From positions 1 to 25,941 of the forward strand of contig DIRG01000070.1 in NCBI GenBank assembly GCA_002427475.1: DNA of 25,941 nt, in the 5' to 3' direction. The DNA comes from Mageeibacillus sp. UBA5442 (GTDB lineage Bacteria > Bacillota > Clostridia > Saccharofermentanales > DTU023). Shown one piece after another: positions 17,175 to 23,494 of the stretch; position 1 is the first letter of the stretch; each line of letters opens with the position of its first letter. The position numbers were made by a program, and so were the translations under genes. The notes under the pieces are model-generated. The model was not told where the DNA came from. It made no database searches and saw only the letters and a list, made by a program, of their open reading frames with translations.

Positions 17175-17197
17175 CTGTCAACTATTTTGCTTGACAG
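17175..17197. promoter_or_regulatory. Inverted repeat overlapping the ylxM promoter
   Basis: CTGTCAA (17175-17181) and TTGACAG (17191-17197) form a perfect 7-bp inverted repeat with 9 bp between. The right arm contains the -35 box. The repeat begins 1 base after the ftsY stop. It could be an operator or a weak hairpin at the end of the ftsY mRNA. There is no T run, so a standard terminator is unlikely. Confidence 0.4.
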
Positions 17198-17205
17198 ATA
17201 AATAA
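17177..17205 (+). repeat. Intergenic element, copy B (after ftsY, before ylxM)
   Basis: This is the partner of the element at 7938-7971, sharing GTCAAC, ATTTTG, CTT and GACAGATAAATAA in order. It also starts directly after a stop codon and includes the -35 box of a promoter. Copy B lacks the 5-base insertion CTGTC present in copy A. Confidence 0.5.
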
Positions 17206-17218
17206 TTCATGTTAAAAT
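17191..17218 (+). promoter_or_regulatory. Promoter of ylxM-ffh
   Basis: A perfect -35 TTGACA (17191-17196) and a -10 TAAAAT (17213-17218) are 16 bp apart. The expected start at about 17225 coincides with the GTG codon at 17226, so the transcript would have essentially no leader. Confidence 0.65.
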
Positions 17219-17225
17219 TTAGCTT

Positions 17226-17594
17226 GTGGAGATTAAGACACAAGAAAATTACTCACATACCGATGTCTGTTTACTGCTGGATTTTTATAGTGGGATTTTG
17301 ACCGAGCGCCAAAGGGAGCTCCTGAAACTTTACTATAATGACGATTGGTCTCTCTCGGAAATCGCCGAGACGGACGGCGCTTCCAGACAGGCAGTCCATT
17401 CAGTGATACGCCGCGGCGTTGATCGTTTGAAGGAAATTGAGGACAGCCTGGCCTTAGTGGAACAGCATCGGGAATTAAATCATCTTTTAACAGAGATTAA
17501 ACAAGTAGTTAAAGACGACGAGCACGCTGATTTGAATGCATTGCTTGAGCGTTTCGATCGTTGCTTAAACCGAGCACAAGAAGGAGATTCATAA
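17226..17594 (+). CDS. ylxM: YlxM family helix-turn-helix protein (UPF0122), SRP-associated
   Basis: YlxM is a small DNA-binding-like protein encoded beside ffh in Gram-positives and linked to SRP function, notably stimulation of the SRP GTPases in streptococci; its exact role is not settled. The family core is clear: LLLDFYSGILTERQRELLKL, then YYNDDWSLSEIAE and SRQAVHSVIRRGVDRL, a sigma-70 region 4-like helix-turn-helix (about residues 20-75). A charged helical tail follows. Starting at GTG 17226 gives 122 residues. No Shine-Dalgarno sequence precedes it, and the promoter -10 box ends only 7 nt upstream. ffh starts 1 nt after the stop. Confidence 0.88.
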   Translation: MEIKTQENYSHTDVCLLLDFYSGILTERQRELLKLYYNDDWSLSEIAETDGASRQAVHSVIRRGVDRLKEIEDSLALVEQHRELNHLLTEIKQVVKDDEHADLNALLERFDRCLNRAQEGDS

Positions 17595-17595
17595 G

Positions 17596-18951
17596 ATGGC
17601 CGTCCTTGAAGGATTGACCCAGCGGCTAGCCGCTATAACTGATAAGATGCGCGGCAAAAGCCGTGTTAGCGAAAAAGACATTAAAGAAATGATGCGTGAA
17701 ATCCGCCTGGCTCTGCTGGAGGCAGACGTCCACTATGGTGTGGTTAAGGAGCTCACGGATTATATAAATGAAAAAGCCAAGGGCGCTGAGGTTATGAAGT
17801 CACTCACACCCGGGCAACAAGTTGTCAAAATCGTGCATGAAGCCTTGCTGGAGGTTTTGGGCGAAGAAGAAAAGCTCGCCGTTTCTCCTAGCGGTTTCAC
17901 TGTCTTCATGCTTTACGGCCTGCAAGGTGCCGGTAAAACGACCACAGCGGCCAAATTAGCCCTTCATTTACGTCAAAAGGGAAAGAAGCCTATGCTCGTC
18001 TCTGTCGACGTTCATCGTCCTGCAGCGCAGGATCAGCTGGCGGTTTTAGCCAAGAGCATTGACATTCCTTACTACATTGACCCTGCAGAAAAATCCGCTG
18101 CAAAAATTGCGAAAGACGGACTGGAGCGGGCCAAGTATTTGCTCTGTGACACGCTCATCGTAGATACAGCCGGCCGCATGACCATTGACGATGAGATGAT
18201 GCAAGAACTGCGTGATATCGACAATATTGTTCAGGCAGATGATCGATTGCTCATTGTCGACGCCATGATTGGTCAAGAAGCAGTAGAAATCGCACGCCAG
18301 TTTGAGGAACAGATCGGATTGGACGGCTTCATCATGACGAAGCTGGACGGTGACGCCCGTGGCGGTGCCGCACTCTCCATCCGCAAAATGACCGGCAAAC
18401 CGATCAAGATGGTCGGTACAGGTGAACAGCTGGCAGATCTTGAGGCTTTTTTCCCGGATCGACTTGCATCCCGTATCCTCGGCATGGGCGACGTACTCTC
18501 ATTGATCGAGAAAGCGGAACAAAGTCTGGACGAGGATAAGGCACAAGAAGCGCTGGATCGTTTGCGGCAAAACCGCTTCACCATGCAGGACATGCTTGAA
18601 CAACTGGAGCAGATTCAGAATATGGGTTCGATCAAGGACCTTCTTTCAATGATGCCCGGCGTAGGTTCTAAGGCTGCAAATCTCGATGTCGACGAGGAAC
18701 AGCTGGTCGGTGTCCGGGCGATCATTCAGTCCATGACCATGGCTGAGCGGGAGAATCCCACCAAAGTTTTGAATGCAAGCCGTCGCAAGCGCATCGCAAG
18801 CGGTTCCGGCACCAGCGTTCAAGCTGTGAATCAGGTGGTTCGCCAATACAACGATTCACTCAAAATGATGAAACAGATGGGCGTCATGGGCGGCGGCAGA
18901 CGCGGCAAGCGTAAACGTCCGAAGTTTGATCCCAGCAATATTCAATGGTAA
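17596..18951 (+). CDS. ffh: Signal recognition particle protein Ffh (SRP54)
   Basis: Ffh binds signal sequences on ribosomes together with 4.5S/6S SRP RNA and delivers them to FtsY. It has an N domain (about residues 1-95), a G domain with G1 GLQGAGKTT (about 108-116), VDVHRPAAQDQL, VDTAGRM and TKLDGDARGG, and a Met-rich M domain (about 295-435) with MQDMLEQLEQIQNMG, a PGVGSK turn and the RNA-binding helix-turn-helix with RRKRIASGSGTSVQ. The 451-residue length is standard. ATG 17596 has AAGGAG (17581-17586) upstream. Co-transcription with ylxM is likely. No SRP RNA gene is seen in this window. Confidence 0.97.
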   Translation: MAVLEGLTQRLAAITDKMRGKSRVSEKDIKEMMREIRLALLEADVHYGVVKELTDYINEKAKGAEVMKSLTPGQQVVKIVHEALLEVLGEEEKLAVSPSGFTVFMLYGLQGAGKTTTAAKLALHLRQKGKKPMLVSVDVHRPAAQDQLAVLAKSIDIPYYIDPAEKSAAKIAKDGLERAKYLLCDTLIVDTAGRMTIDDEMMQELRDIDNIVQADDRLLIVDAMIGQEAVEIARQFEEQIGLDGFIMTKLDGDARGGAALSIRKMTGKPIKMVGTGEQLADLEAFFPDRLASRILGMGDVLSLIEKAEQSLDEDKAQEALDRLRQNRFTMQDMLEQLEQIQNMGSIKDLLSMMPGVGSKAANLDVDEEQLVGVRAIIQSMTMAERENPTKVLNASRRKRIASGSGTSVQAVNQVVRQYNDSLKMMKQMGVMGGGRRGKRKRPKFDPSNIQW

Positions 18952-19003
18952 AAGATTCGGCTTAGCCGTTTCAATATATTAAAAATTTGTCTAGGAGGAC
19001 AAA

Positions 19004-19342
19004 ATGGCAGTAAAAATTAGATTAAAAAGAGTCGGCAAGAAAAAGCAACCTTACTATCGCGTAGTTGTCGCCGACGTTCGCTCTCCTCGTGACGGTCGCT
19101 TTATTGAAGAGATCGGCACCTATAACCCTCATACCCAGCCTTCAACCTTTAAAGTTGATGTCGAGAGAGTAAAGTATTGGCTCGATACCGGCGCACAGCC
19201 GACAGAGACCGTACGCAAGCTCTTGCATTACAATAATGTGTTGGAAACCGGCGAGACTAGTACTGAAGATTCAGCATCAGCAACTTCAGTCGCTATGGAA
19301 GCTCCTGTCGCAGAAAAAAATGCAGTTGAAGAAGAAGCGTAA
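19004..19342 (+). CDS. rpsP: 30S ribosomal protein S16
   Basis: S16 is an assembly protein of the 30S subunit body. The N-terminal 80 residues are canonical: MAVKIRLKRVGKKKQPYYRV, RSPRDGRFIEEIGTYNP and a segment ending in YWLDTGAQPTETV. The protein is 112 residues, longer than the usual 80-90. The last 28 or so form a low-complexity tail rich in Ser, Ala and Glu, probably disordered. ATG 19004 has AGGAGG (18993-18998) 5 nt upstream. It starts the ribosome-maturation group rpsP-khpA-rimM-trmD. The gap before it holds only a minimal CGGC-TTA-GCCG hairpin and an AT-rich stretch with no clear promoter. Confidence 0.97.
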   Translation: MAVKIRLKRVGKKKQPYYRVVVADVRSPRDGRFIEEIGTYNPHTQPSTFKVDVERVKYWLDTGAQPTETVRKLLHYNNVLETGETSTEDSASATSVAMEAPVAEKNAVEEEA

Positions 19343-19369
19343 GTCCTAGCTGATGAAAAGGAGTAAATA

Positions 19370-19600
19370 ATGAAAGAACTCTTAAGTACAGTTGTCAGTC
19401 CTTTGTTACGTCATCCGGAAGAATTGCAGATCAGCGAAAGCAAAGAAGGAAGAAAAATCAAACTCGAGGTCAAGGTTGATCCCGAGGACATGGGACGAAT
19501 CATCGGCAAAGGCGGTAAAAGAGCCAATGCGATTCGTGCTGTCATGAAAGCGAAAGGTACAATTGATGGCGTTCGCGTCATCGTTGATATTGTGGAATGA
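19370..19600 (+). CDS. khpA: KhpA, small KH-domain RNA-binding protein
   Basis: KhpA (YlqC) is a single KH-domain protein that, with KhpB/Jag in other Gram-positives, binds many RNAs and influences cell elongation and division. At 76 residues it is almost entirely the KH fold, with the GxxG loop in GRIIGKGGKRANAIRAVMKA (about residues 43-62). ATG 19370 has AAGGAG 6 nt upstream. The stop overlaps the rimM start as ATGA. Its place between rpsP and rimM is conserved in Bacillota. Confidence 0.93.
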   Translation: MKELLSTVVSPLLRHPEELQISESKEGRKIKLEVKVDPEDMGRIIGKGGKRANAIRAVMKAKGTIDGVRVIVDIVE

Positions 19601-20130
19601 TCCGGAAGCTGCTTTTAGTTGGAAAGATCCTTGGCGCCCATGGCGTAAAAGGGGAACTGGCGGTTGAGGTTTTTAGTGATGATAAACAGCGCTTTAAGCC
19701 CGGTCTGACTTTAATCTGCATCTCGAGTTCAGGTGAAAGCGAGCGCGAAGTAGAAAGCGTTCGCTTCACAAACAAGAATGCTATCCTACGACTCTCAGGT
19801 ATTGAGAGCAGGGAAGAGGCTCAAAAGCAACGCGATTCGCAACTGTATGTCAGGCGTGAAGACGCTCTGCCTCTCGCCGAAAACGAATACTATACAGCGG
19901 ATTTAATCGGTCTTAAAGTCTTCGATCAGGACTATGGCGAACTGGGAGAAATTGCAGAGATGTTCGATACCGGCGCTCATTACGTATTAGTAGTGAAACA
20001 AGCAGCTCAAAATGATCTCTTGATTCCTTTCACCAAGCAGGTCATTAAAGAGATTGATCAGCAGAATGATCGGGTTGAGGTCAAGTTGACAGAAGGCTTG
20101 TTTGAGCTGTATCGCAAACTTGGCGACTGA
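19597..20130 (+). CDS. rimM: Ribosome maturation factor RimM
   Basis: RimM helps mature the 30S head and binds S19. The N-terminal beta-barrel domain begins LLLVGKILGAHGVKGELAV and the C-terminal PRC-barrel domain starts around residue 95 at ENEYYTADLIGLKV, with LLIPFTKQVIKEID near the end. The 177-residue length is typical. The ATG overlaps the khpA stop by 4 nt with only a minimal GGA upstream, suggesting translational coupling. trmD follows 22 nt downstream, the usual pairing. Confidence 0.95.
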   Translation: MIRKLLLVGKILGAHGVKGELAVEVFSDDKQRFKPGLTLICISSSGESEREVESVRFTNKNAILRLSGIESREEAQKQRDSQLYVRREDALPLAENEYYTADLIGLKVFDQDYGELGEIAEMFDTGAHYVLVVKQAAQNDLLIPFTKQVIKEIDQQNDRVEVKLTEGLFELYRKLGD

Positions 20131-20152
20131 GAGCTGAAGTGGGAGAACGACA

Positions 20153-20893
20153 ATGAAATTTTCAGTTCTGACACTTTTCCCGGAACTCGTCGAGACATAC
20201 GTTCAAAGCAGTATCCTCGGTCGTGCTCTGGAGAGGGAAGTCTTTCAGTTTGAAACAATTCAGATTCGTAACTTCGCCATAAATGATTATGGCCAGGTTG
20301 ATGACAGCCTTTACGGTGGCGGAGTCGGCATGTTGATGATGTGCGAACCTGTCTACCAAGCTTGGCAGCGGGCTGCAGGTGAAGGCAAAAAGAGCAGAAC
20401 CTTAGTCATGCAAGCCGGCGGACGCACGTTCGATCAGGCCATGGCAGAGGAGCTAGCTGAGGAAGATCATCTGATACTGCTCTCCGGCCATTACGAGGGT
20501 ATTGACGCCCGTGTACTGGATGAGATCGAAGCAGAGCCTGTTTCCGTAGGTGATTTCGTGCTTACAGGCGGTGAATTGCCGGCTTGTTTAATTATTGACG
20601 CCACGGCCAGACTACTGGAGGGAGTGCTCCTCAAGGAAGAAGCTTGGCAGGAGGAATCTTTCAGTAGTGGACTCTTGTCAGAGCGACAATACACCCGACC
20701 GGAACATTGGCGTGACCGTCAAGTGCCACCAGTTCTTTTGTCAGGACATGATGCCCGTATTAAACGACACCGCAAGCATGACAGTTTATGGCAGACAATA
20801 CAGATGAGGCCGGATCTGCTCGACGAAGCGGATCTGAGCTATGAAGAAGTCTATGATTTTCTTCAGTGGCTGGAAGATGAAAAGAATAAGTAG
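20153..20893 (+). CDS. trmD: tRNA (guanine-N1-)-methyltransferase TrmD
   Basis: TrmD methylates G37 of tRNAs next to the anticodon, preventing +1 frameshifts; it is usually essential. It is a SPOUT-class, knotted SAM-dependent enzyme. Motifs: MKFSVLTLFPELV at the N-terminus, DDSLYGGGVGMLM, LILLSGHYEGIDARVLDEI and SVGDFVLTGGELPA in the SAM-binding knot, then QYTRPEHWR in the C-terminal tRNA-binding domain. The 246-residue length is normal. ATG 20153 has GGGAG upstream. A gap of 123 bases with a separate promoter lies before rplS. Confidence 0.97.
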   Translation: MKFSVLTLFPELVETYVQSSILGRALEREVFQFETIQIRNFAINDYGQVDDSLYGGGVGMLMMCEPVYQAWQRAAGEGKKSRTLVMQAGGRTFDQAMAEELAEEDHLILLSGHYEGIDARVLDEIEAEPVSVGDFVLTGGELPACLIIDATARLLEGVLLKEEAWQEESFSSGLLSERQYTRPEHWRDRQVPPVLLSGHDARIKRHRKHDSLWQTIQMRPDLLDEADLSYEEVYDFLQWLEDEKNK

Positions 20894-20912
20894 AAATTAC
20901 TAGTAGATTTAC

Positions 20913-20941
20913 TTGAAGAGCTTGATTTAATCTGCTAGAAT
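20913..20941 (+). promoter_or_regulatory. Promoter of rplS
   Basis: TTGAAG (20913-20918) and TAGAAT (20936-20941) are separated by 17 bp. The -10 matches at 5 of 6 and the -35 at 4 of 6. Transcription would start near 20948, giving a leader of about 69 nt that contains the candidate L19 autoregulatory hairpin. Confidence 0.55.
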
Positions 20942-20954
20942 GCTAAAGGTTTAT

Positions 20955-20990
20955 GGGATGGTCCGCTGCAATTGCGTGCATGAACATCTC
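20955..20990 (+). ncRNA. Candidate ribosomal protein L19 leader in the rplS 5' UTR
   Basis: GGGATG (20955-20960) pairs with CATCTC (20985-20990), with one wobble, and encloses an inner hairpin TGCA/TGCA (20967-20970/20977-20980). The arrangement GATGGTCCGCTG followed by GAACATCTCGAA resembles, from memory, the L19 leader known from Bacillota, where L19 is thought to repress its own mRNA. I could not test this against a covariance model. Confidence 0.5.
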
Positions 20991-21016
20991 GAAAGTAGAA
21001 AAAGGAGGTACGCAAT

Positions 21017-21376
21017 ATGGACTTAATTAAAGCGGTAGAACAATCCCATCTAAAAGGCGATTTTGACTATATTGAAATCGGAGACCGTGTAAATGTTCAT
21101 CTCAGAATTACTGAAGGCGCTCGCGAGCGCATCCAGATCTTTGAGGGAACAGTTATCGCCCGTAAGGGTTCAAGACTGAGCGAGACCATTACGGTGCGTC
21201 GTGTGTCGTACGGTGTCGGCGTGGAAAGAGTCTTTCCACTACATTCACCCAAGATCGCTGAAATAGAAGTGCTGCGCAAGGGTAAAGTGCGCCGTGCTAA
21301 GCTGTATTACTTACGCGGACGTGTCGGTAAACGCACACGCGTCAAGGAGCGTCTTGTCAGCAAGAAAAATGATTAA
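21017..21376 (+). CDS. rplS: 50S ribosomal protein L19
   Basis: L19 sits at the interface of the two ribosomal subunits. The 119-residue protein shows GDRVNVHLRITEGARERIQ, then FEGTVIARKG, ETITVRRVSYGVGVERVFP, LHSPKI and the basic tail KLYYLRGRVGKRTRVKERL. ATG 21017 has AAAGGAGG ending 9 nt upstream. It appears to form a single-gene unit: own promoter, candidate autoregulatory leader and a strong terminator. This suits its high and separately controlled expression. Confidence 0.98.
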   Translation: MDLIKAVEQSHLKGDFDYIEIGDRVNVHLRITEGARERIQIFEGTVIARKGSRLSETITVRRVSYGVGVERVFPLHSPKIAEIEVLRKGKVRRAKLYYLRGRVGKRTRVKERLVSKKND

Positions 21377-21432
21377 AGCAACGCTTGAGCAGATTTAACT
21401 GAGCTAGTTTGCCTTTATGAAGCTGTAGATAA

Positions 21433-21461
21433 GGACGGTCACGACCGTCCTTTTTCTTCTT
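21433..21461 (+). terminator. Rho-independent terminator after rplS
   Basis: GGACGGT (21433-21439), loop CACG and ACCGTCC (21444-21450) form a 7-bp GC-rich hairpin, followed by TTTTTCTTCTT. The ribosome binding site of rbgA begins immediately after it. Read-through must feed rbgA and rnhB, since no separate promoter is visible for them. Confidence 0.9.
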
Positions 21462-21472
21462 AAGGAGAAAAA

Positions 21473-22360
21473 ATGGCTGAAAACAATGACAGGCATATTC
21501 AATGGTATCCGGGCCATATGGCTCGCTCCACTAGGGAAATTAAAGAACAGCTGGGTCGTGTCGACTTGCTGGTCGAGGTCGCTGATGCGCGTATTCCTCT
21601 AAGTAGCAGGAATCCTCTGCTCACAGATTTATCTCAGAAGAAAGAACATTTATTAATACTATCCCACGCTGATCTGGCTGATCCCGCCATTAGCAACAGC
21701 TGGCTGGACCACTTTAATAATAAAGAGGGCATCAGGACTATGGCACTTTGCCTAGCCTCAGCCTCTGATCTTGGAAGATTGCGCAAAGAGCTGAAAAAAA
21801 TTCAGCAGCCTTACCTAGAACAAGCCCGCAGCAGAGGTCTCCAAGCGCGTGCCTTGCGCATTTTGGTCGGTGGAGTACCCAATACGGGCAAATCTACATT
21901 GATTAATGCGATGACAGGAAAACGCAGCGCACCTGTTGAATCTCGGCCCGGCGTCACAAGATCTATTCGCTGGCTGCGTGTCGGCACCGATTTCGAGCTG
22001 CTGGATTCACCCGGTTTGTTAGAGCCCAAAATATCCTCACAGGATGCAGCCTTCGCTCTAGCTGCCACCGGAGCCATTAAGGATGAAATATTACCCCTGG
22101 AAGACCTGGCTTTCCGTCTTTTCAAGCAATTACATCAAGAATATTCTGTAGAGCTGTCTCAACGATACGATTTAGATCTAGATCTTGAGGCCGATACTTT
22201 TGATGTAGAATATTTTTACGATAAATATATAGAGGCGGCACGCCATAAGGGCTGCGTATTGAGTGGAGGGCGCATCGATACCGAGCGCTTCGCCCGTATG
22301 CTCTTAAGTGATTTTCGCAGCGGAAAAATAGGCAGGATCAGTTTGGAGAGGCCGGAATAG
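21473..22360 (+). CDS. rbgA: Ribosome biogenesis GTPase RbgA (YlqF), circularly permuted
   Basis: RbgA is needed for late assembly of the 50S subunit. The N-terminus IQWYPGHMARSTREI and DARIPLSSRNP are typical. Motif order is circularly permuted: G4 position first (about residue 64), then G1 GVPNTGKST (134-142), SRPGVTRS as G2, and G3 DSPG (178-181). The C-terminal RNA-binding region ends with SDFRSGKIGRISLERPE. The G4 motif, NKAD in Bacillus subtilis, reads SHAD here, so two residues of the guanine-specificity motif differ. Length, 295 residues, is normal. AAGGAG (21462-21467) abuts the rplS terminator; rnhB follows after 2 nt. Confidence 0.93.
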   Translation: MAENNDRHIQWYPGHMARSTREIKEQLGRVDLLVEVADARIPLSSRNPLLTDLSQKKEHLLILSHADLADPAISNSWLDHFNNKEGIRTMALCLASASDLGRLRKELKKIQQPYLEQARSRGLQARALRILVGGVPNTGKSTLINAMTGKRSAPVESRPGVTRSIRWLRVGTDFELLDSPGLLEPKISSQDAAFALAATGAIKDEILPLEDLAFRLFKQLHQEYSVELSQRYDLDLDLEADTFDVEYFYDKYIEAARHKGCVLSGGRIDTERFARMLLSDFRSGKIGRISLERPE

Positions 22361-22362
22361 CG

Positions 22363-23358
22363 ATGAGAATCAGTGAGCGAGATCGCAAACGCTACGAGCA
22401 AATGTCACAAGTGGAGACATATTACCGTGAACAAGGCTATCTCTTGATCGCAGGTGTAGATGAAGTTGGTAGGGGACCGCTGGCAGGACCTGTCTTCGCA
22501 GCAGCTTGCATTCTGCCTACAGACCAAAAGTTTTTCGGGCTCAATGATTCCAAGAAAATGACTGAAAGACGGCGCGAAATCATATATGAGCAGATTGTTG
22601 AAAAAGCCGTCTCTTGGCATGTAGCTTCTGTATCAGCTAGAGTGATTGACGAAATTAATATCTTAGAAGCAAGCCGTCTTGCTATGATCAAGGCTCTGCG
22701 GGGCTTATCCGTCCAACCGGATATGGCATTGGTCGATGCCGTCAGCTTATCTTCTTTCCCTTATCCGGTACTGGCCCGGATAGGAGGGGATGCGGAATGT
22801 AACGTCATCGCCGCCGCCTCAGTCCTAGCCAAGGTCAGTCGCGATCGACTCATGTGTAAATACGCTGAACTTTATCCTGAATATACCTTTGAAAATAACA
22901 AAGGTTATGGAACGGCGGAACATATCCAAGCGATCAAAGAACACGGGAGCTGCCCCTTGCACCGGCATAGTTTCTTGAAGAACTATTCGATCAAAAAGCA
23001 TCGTGCCTGGCGCCTTGGAGAAGAGACAGAAGCTCACGTCGCTTCCTATTTAGTCGAGGAAGGATATCATTTGCTGGCTCGCAGGGTGAAGATAGGCAAT
23101 TTGGGTGAACTGGATCTCGTAGCTCAGAAAGACAACGTTCTTTATATCATTGAAGTTAAGGGCAGAAGTAATTCTGCTGCCTATGGCGGCGCTCTTAACG
23201 CACTGTCGTCTAGACAAGTAGCGCGAATCAAAAACTGTGCACTCGCTTTCGCTAGTAAACACAGCTTAGAAAAGATGCCGATTGAGTTGCTCTACGCAGC
23301 CTGTGAACTGGGCCGAGACGGTAGAGTAGAGGAAATGCAGCTGCTGCCCATTTTTTAA
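22363..23358 (+). CDS. rnhB: Ribonuclease HII fused to a UPF0102 (YraN-like) domain
   Basis: RNase HII cuts at ribonucleotides embedded in DNA, starting ribonucleotide excision repair. Residues 25-210 are the RNase HII domain: GVDEVGRGPLAGPV with D33 and E34, NDSKKMTERRRE, D125 in MALVDAV, AAASVLAKVSRDR and HRHSFLKNYS. RNase HII normally ends near there. Here the frame continues with residues 218-331, matching the UPF0102/YraN family: LGEETEAHVASYLVEEGYHLL, the E249/D251 pair in GELDLVA and E264/K266 in IIEVKGRS, a PD-(D/E)XK-nuclease-like pattern. The two families are often neighbouring genes; a single 331-residue fusion is unusual. GGAGAGG (22345-22351) precedes ATG 22363. Confidence 0.93.
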   Translation: MRISERDRKRYEQMSQVETYYREQGYLLIAGVDEVGRGPLAGPVFAAACILPTDQKFFGLNDSKKMTERRREIIYEQIVEKAVSWHVASVSARVIDEINILEASRLAMIKALRGLSVQPDMALVDAVSLSSFPYPVLARIGGDAECNVIAAASVLAKVSRDRLMCKYAELYPEYTFENNKGYGTAEHIQAIKEHGSCPLHRHSFLKNYSIKKHRAWRLGEETEAHVASYLVEEGYHLLARRVKIGNLGELDLVAQKDNVLYIIEVKGRSNSAAYGGALNALSSRQVARIKNCALAFASKHSLEKMPIELLYAACELGRDGRVEEMQLLPIF

Positions 23359-23402
23359 CAATTTTCATCAAAAATGGTTTGTTTCAAGAGACCTTCATGG
23401 GT

Positions 23403-23463
23403 TATCATGTTATTACAGCATATCGAATATTTTAATTATTTGAATTATATCGTGTTATGATAT
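23403..23463 (+). promoter_or_regulatory. Paired operator-like repeats upstream of the GntR gene
   Basis: Two direct copies of TATC-R-TGTTAT-K-A-Y-A lie at 23403-23417 and 23448-23462, 12 of 15 bases identical and 45 bp apart. The downstream copy sits within a perfect inverted repeat ATATC-N7-GATAT (23447-23463), the form expected of a GntR-type operator, and overlaps the presumed promoter. Confidence 0.45.
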
Positions 23464-23466
23464 GAT
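23440..23466 (+). promoter_or_regulatory. Promoter of the GntR gene
   Basis: TTGAAT (23440-23445) and TATGAT (23461-23466) are 15 bp apart, a short spacer. A second TATGAT overlaps at 23456-23461 but is too close to this -35. The inverted repeat at 23447-23463 covers the spacer and the -10, consistent with self-repression. Confidence 0.4.
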
Positions 23467-23494
23467 GTAAGGACAAGCTTGAGGAGGCGAACCC

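Noticed and set aside
18958..18968. CGGC-TTA-GCCG hairpin after ffh as a terminator
   Set aside because: Only 4 bp of stem with a 3-nt loop and three T after it; too weak to call.
22984..23020. Frameshift joining separate rnhB and yraN genes
   Set aside because: The frame passes smoothly with no internal stop and no homopolymer at the junction, so a true fusion is the simpler reading, although reads were not available.
23349..23379. CATTTTT...AAAAATG hairpin after rnhB as a terminator
   Set aside because: The stem is almost pure A/T, the loop is long and no T tract follows.
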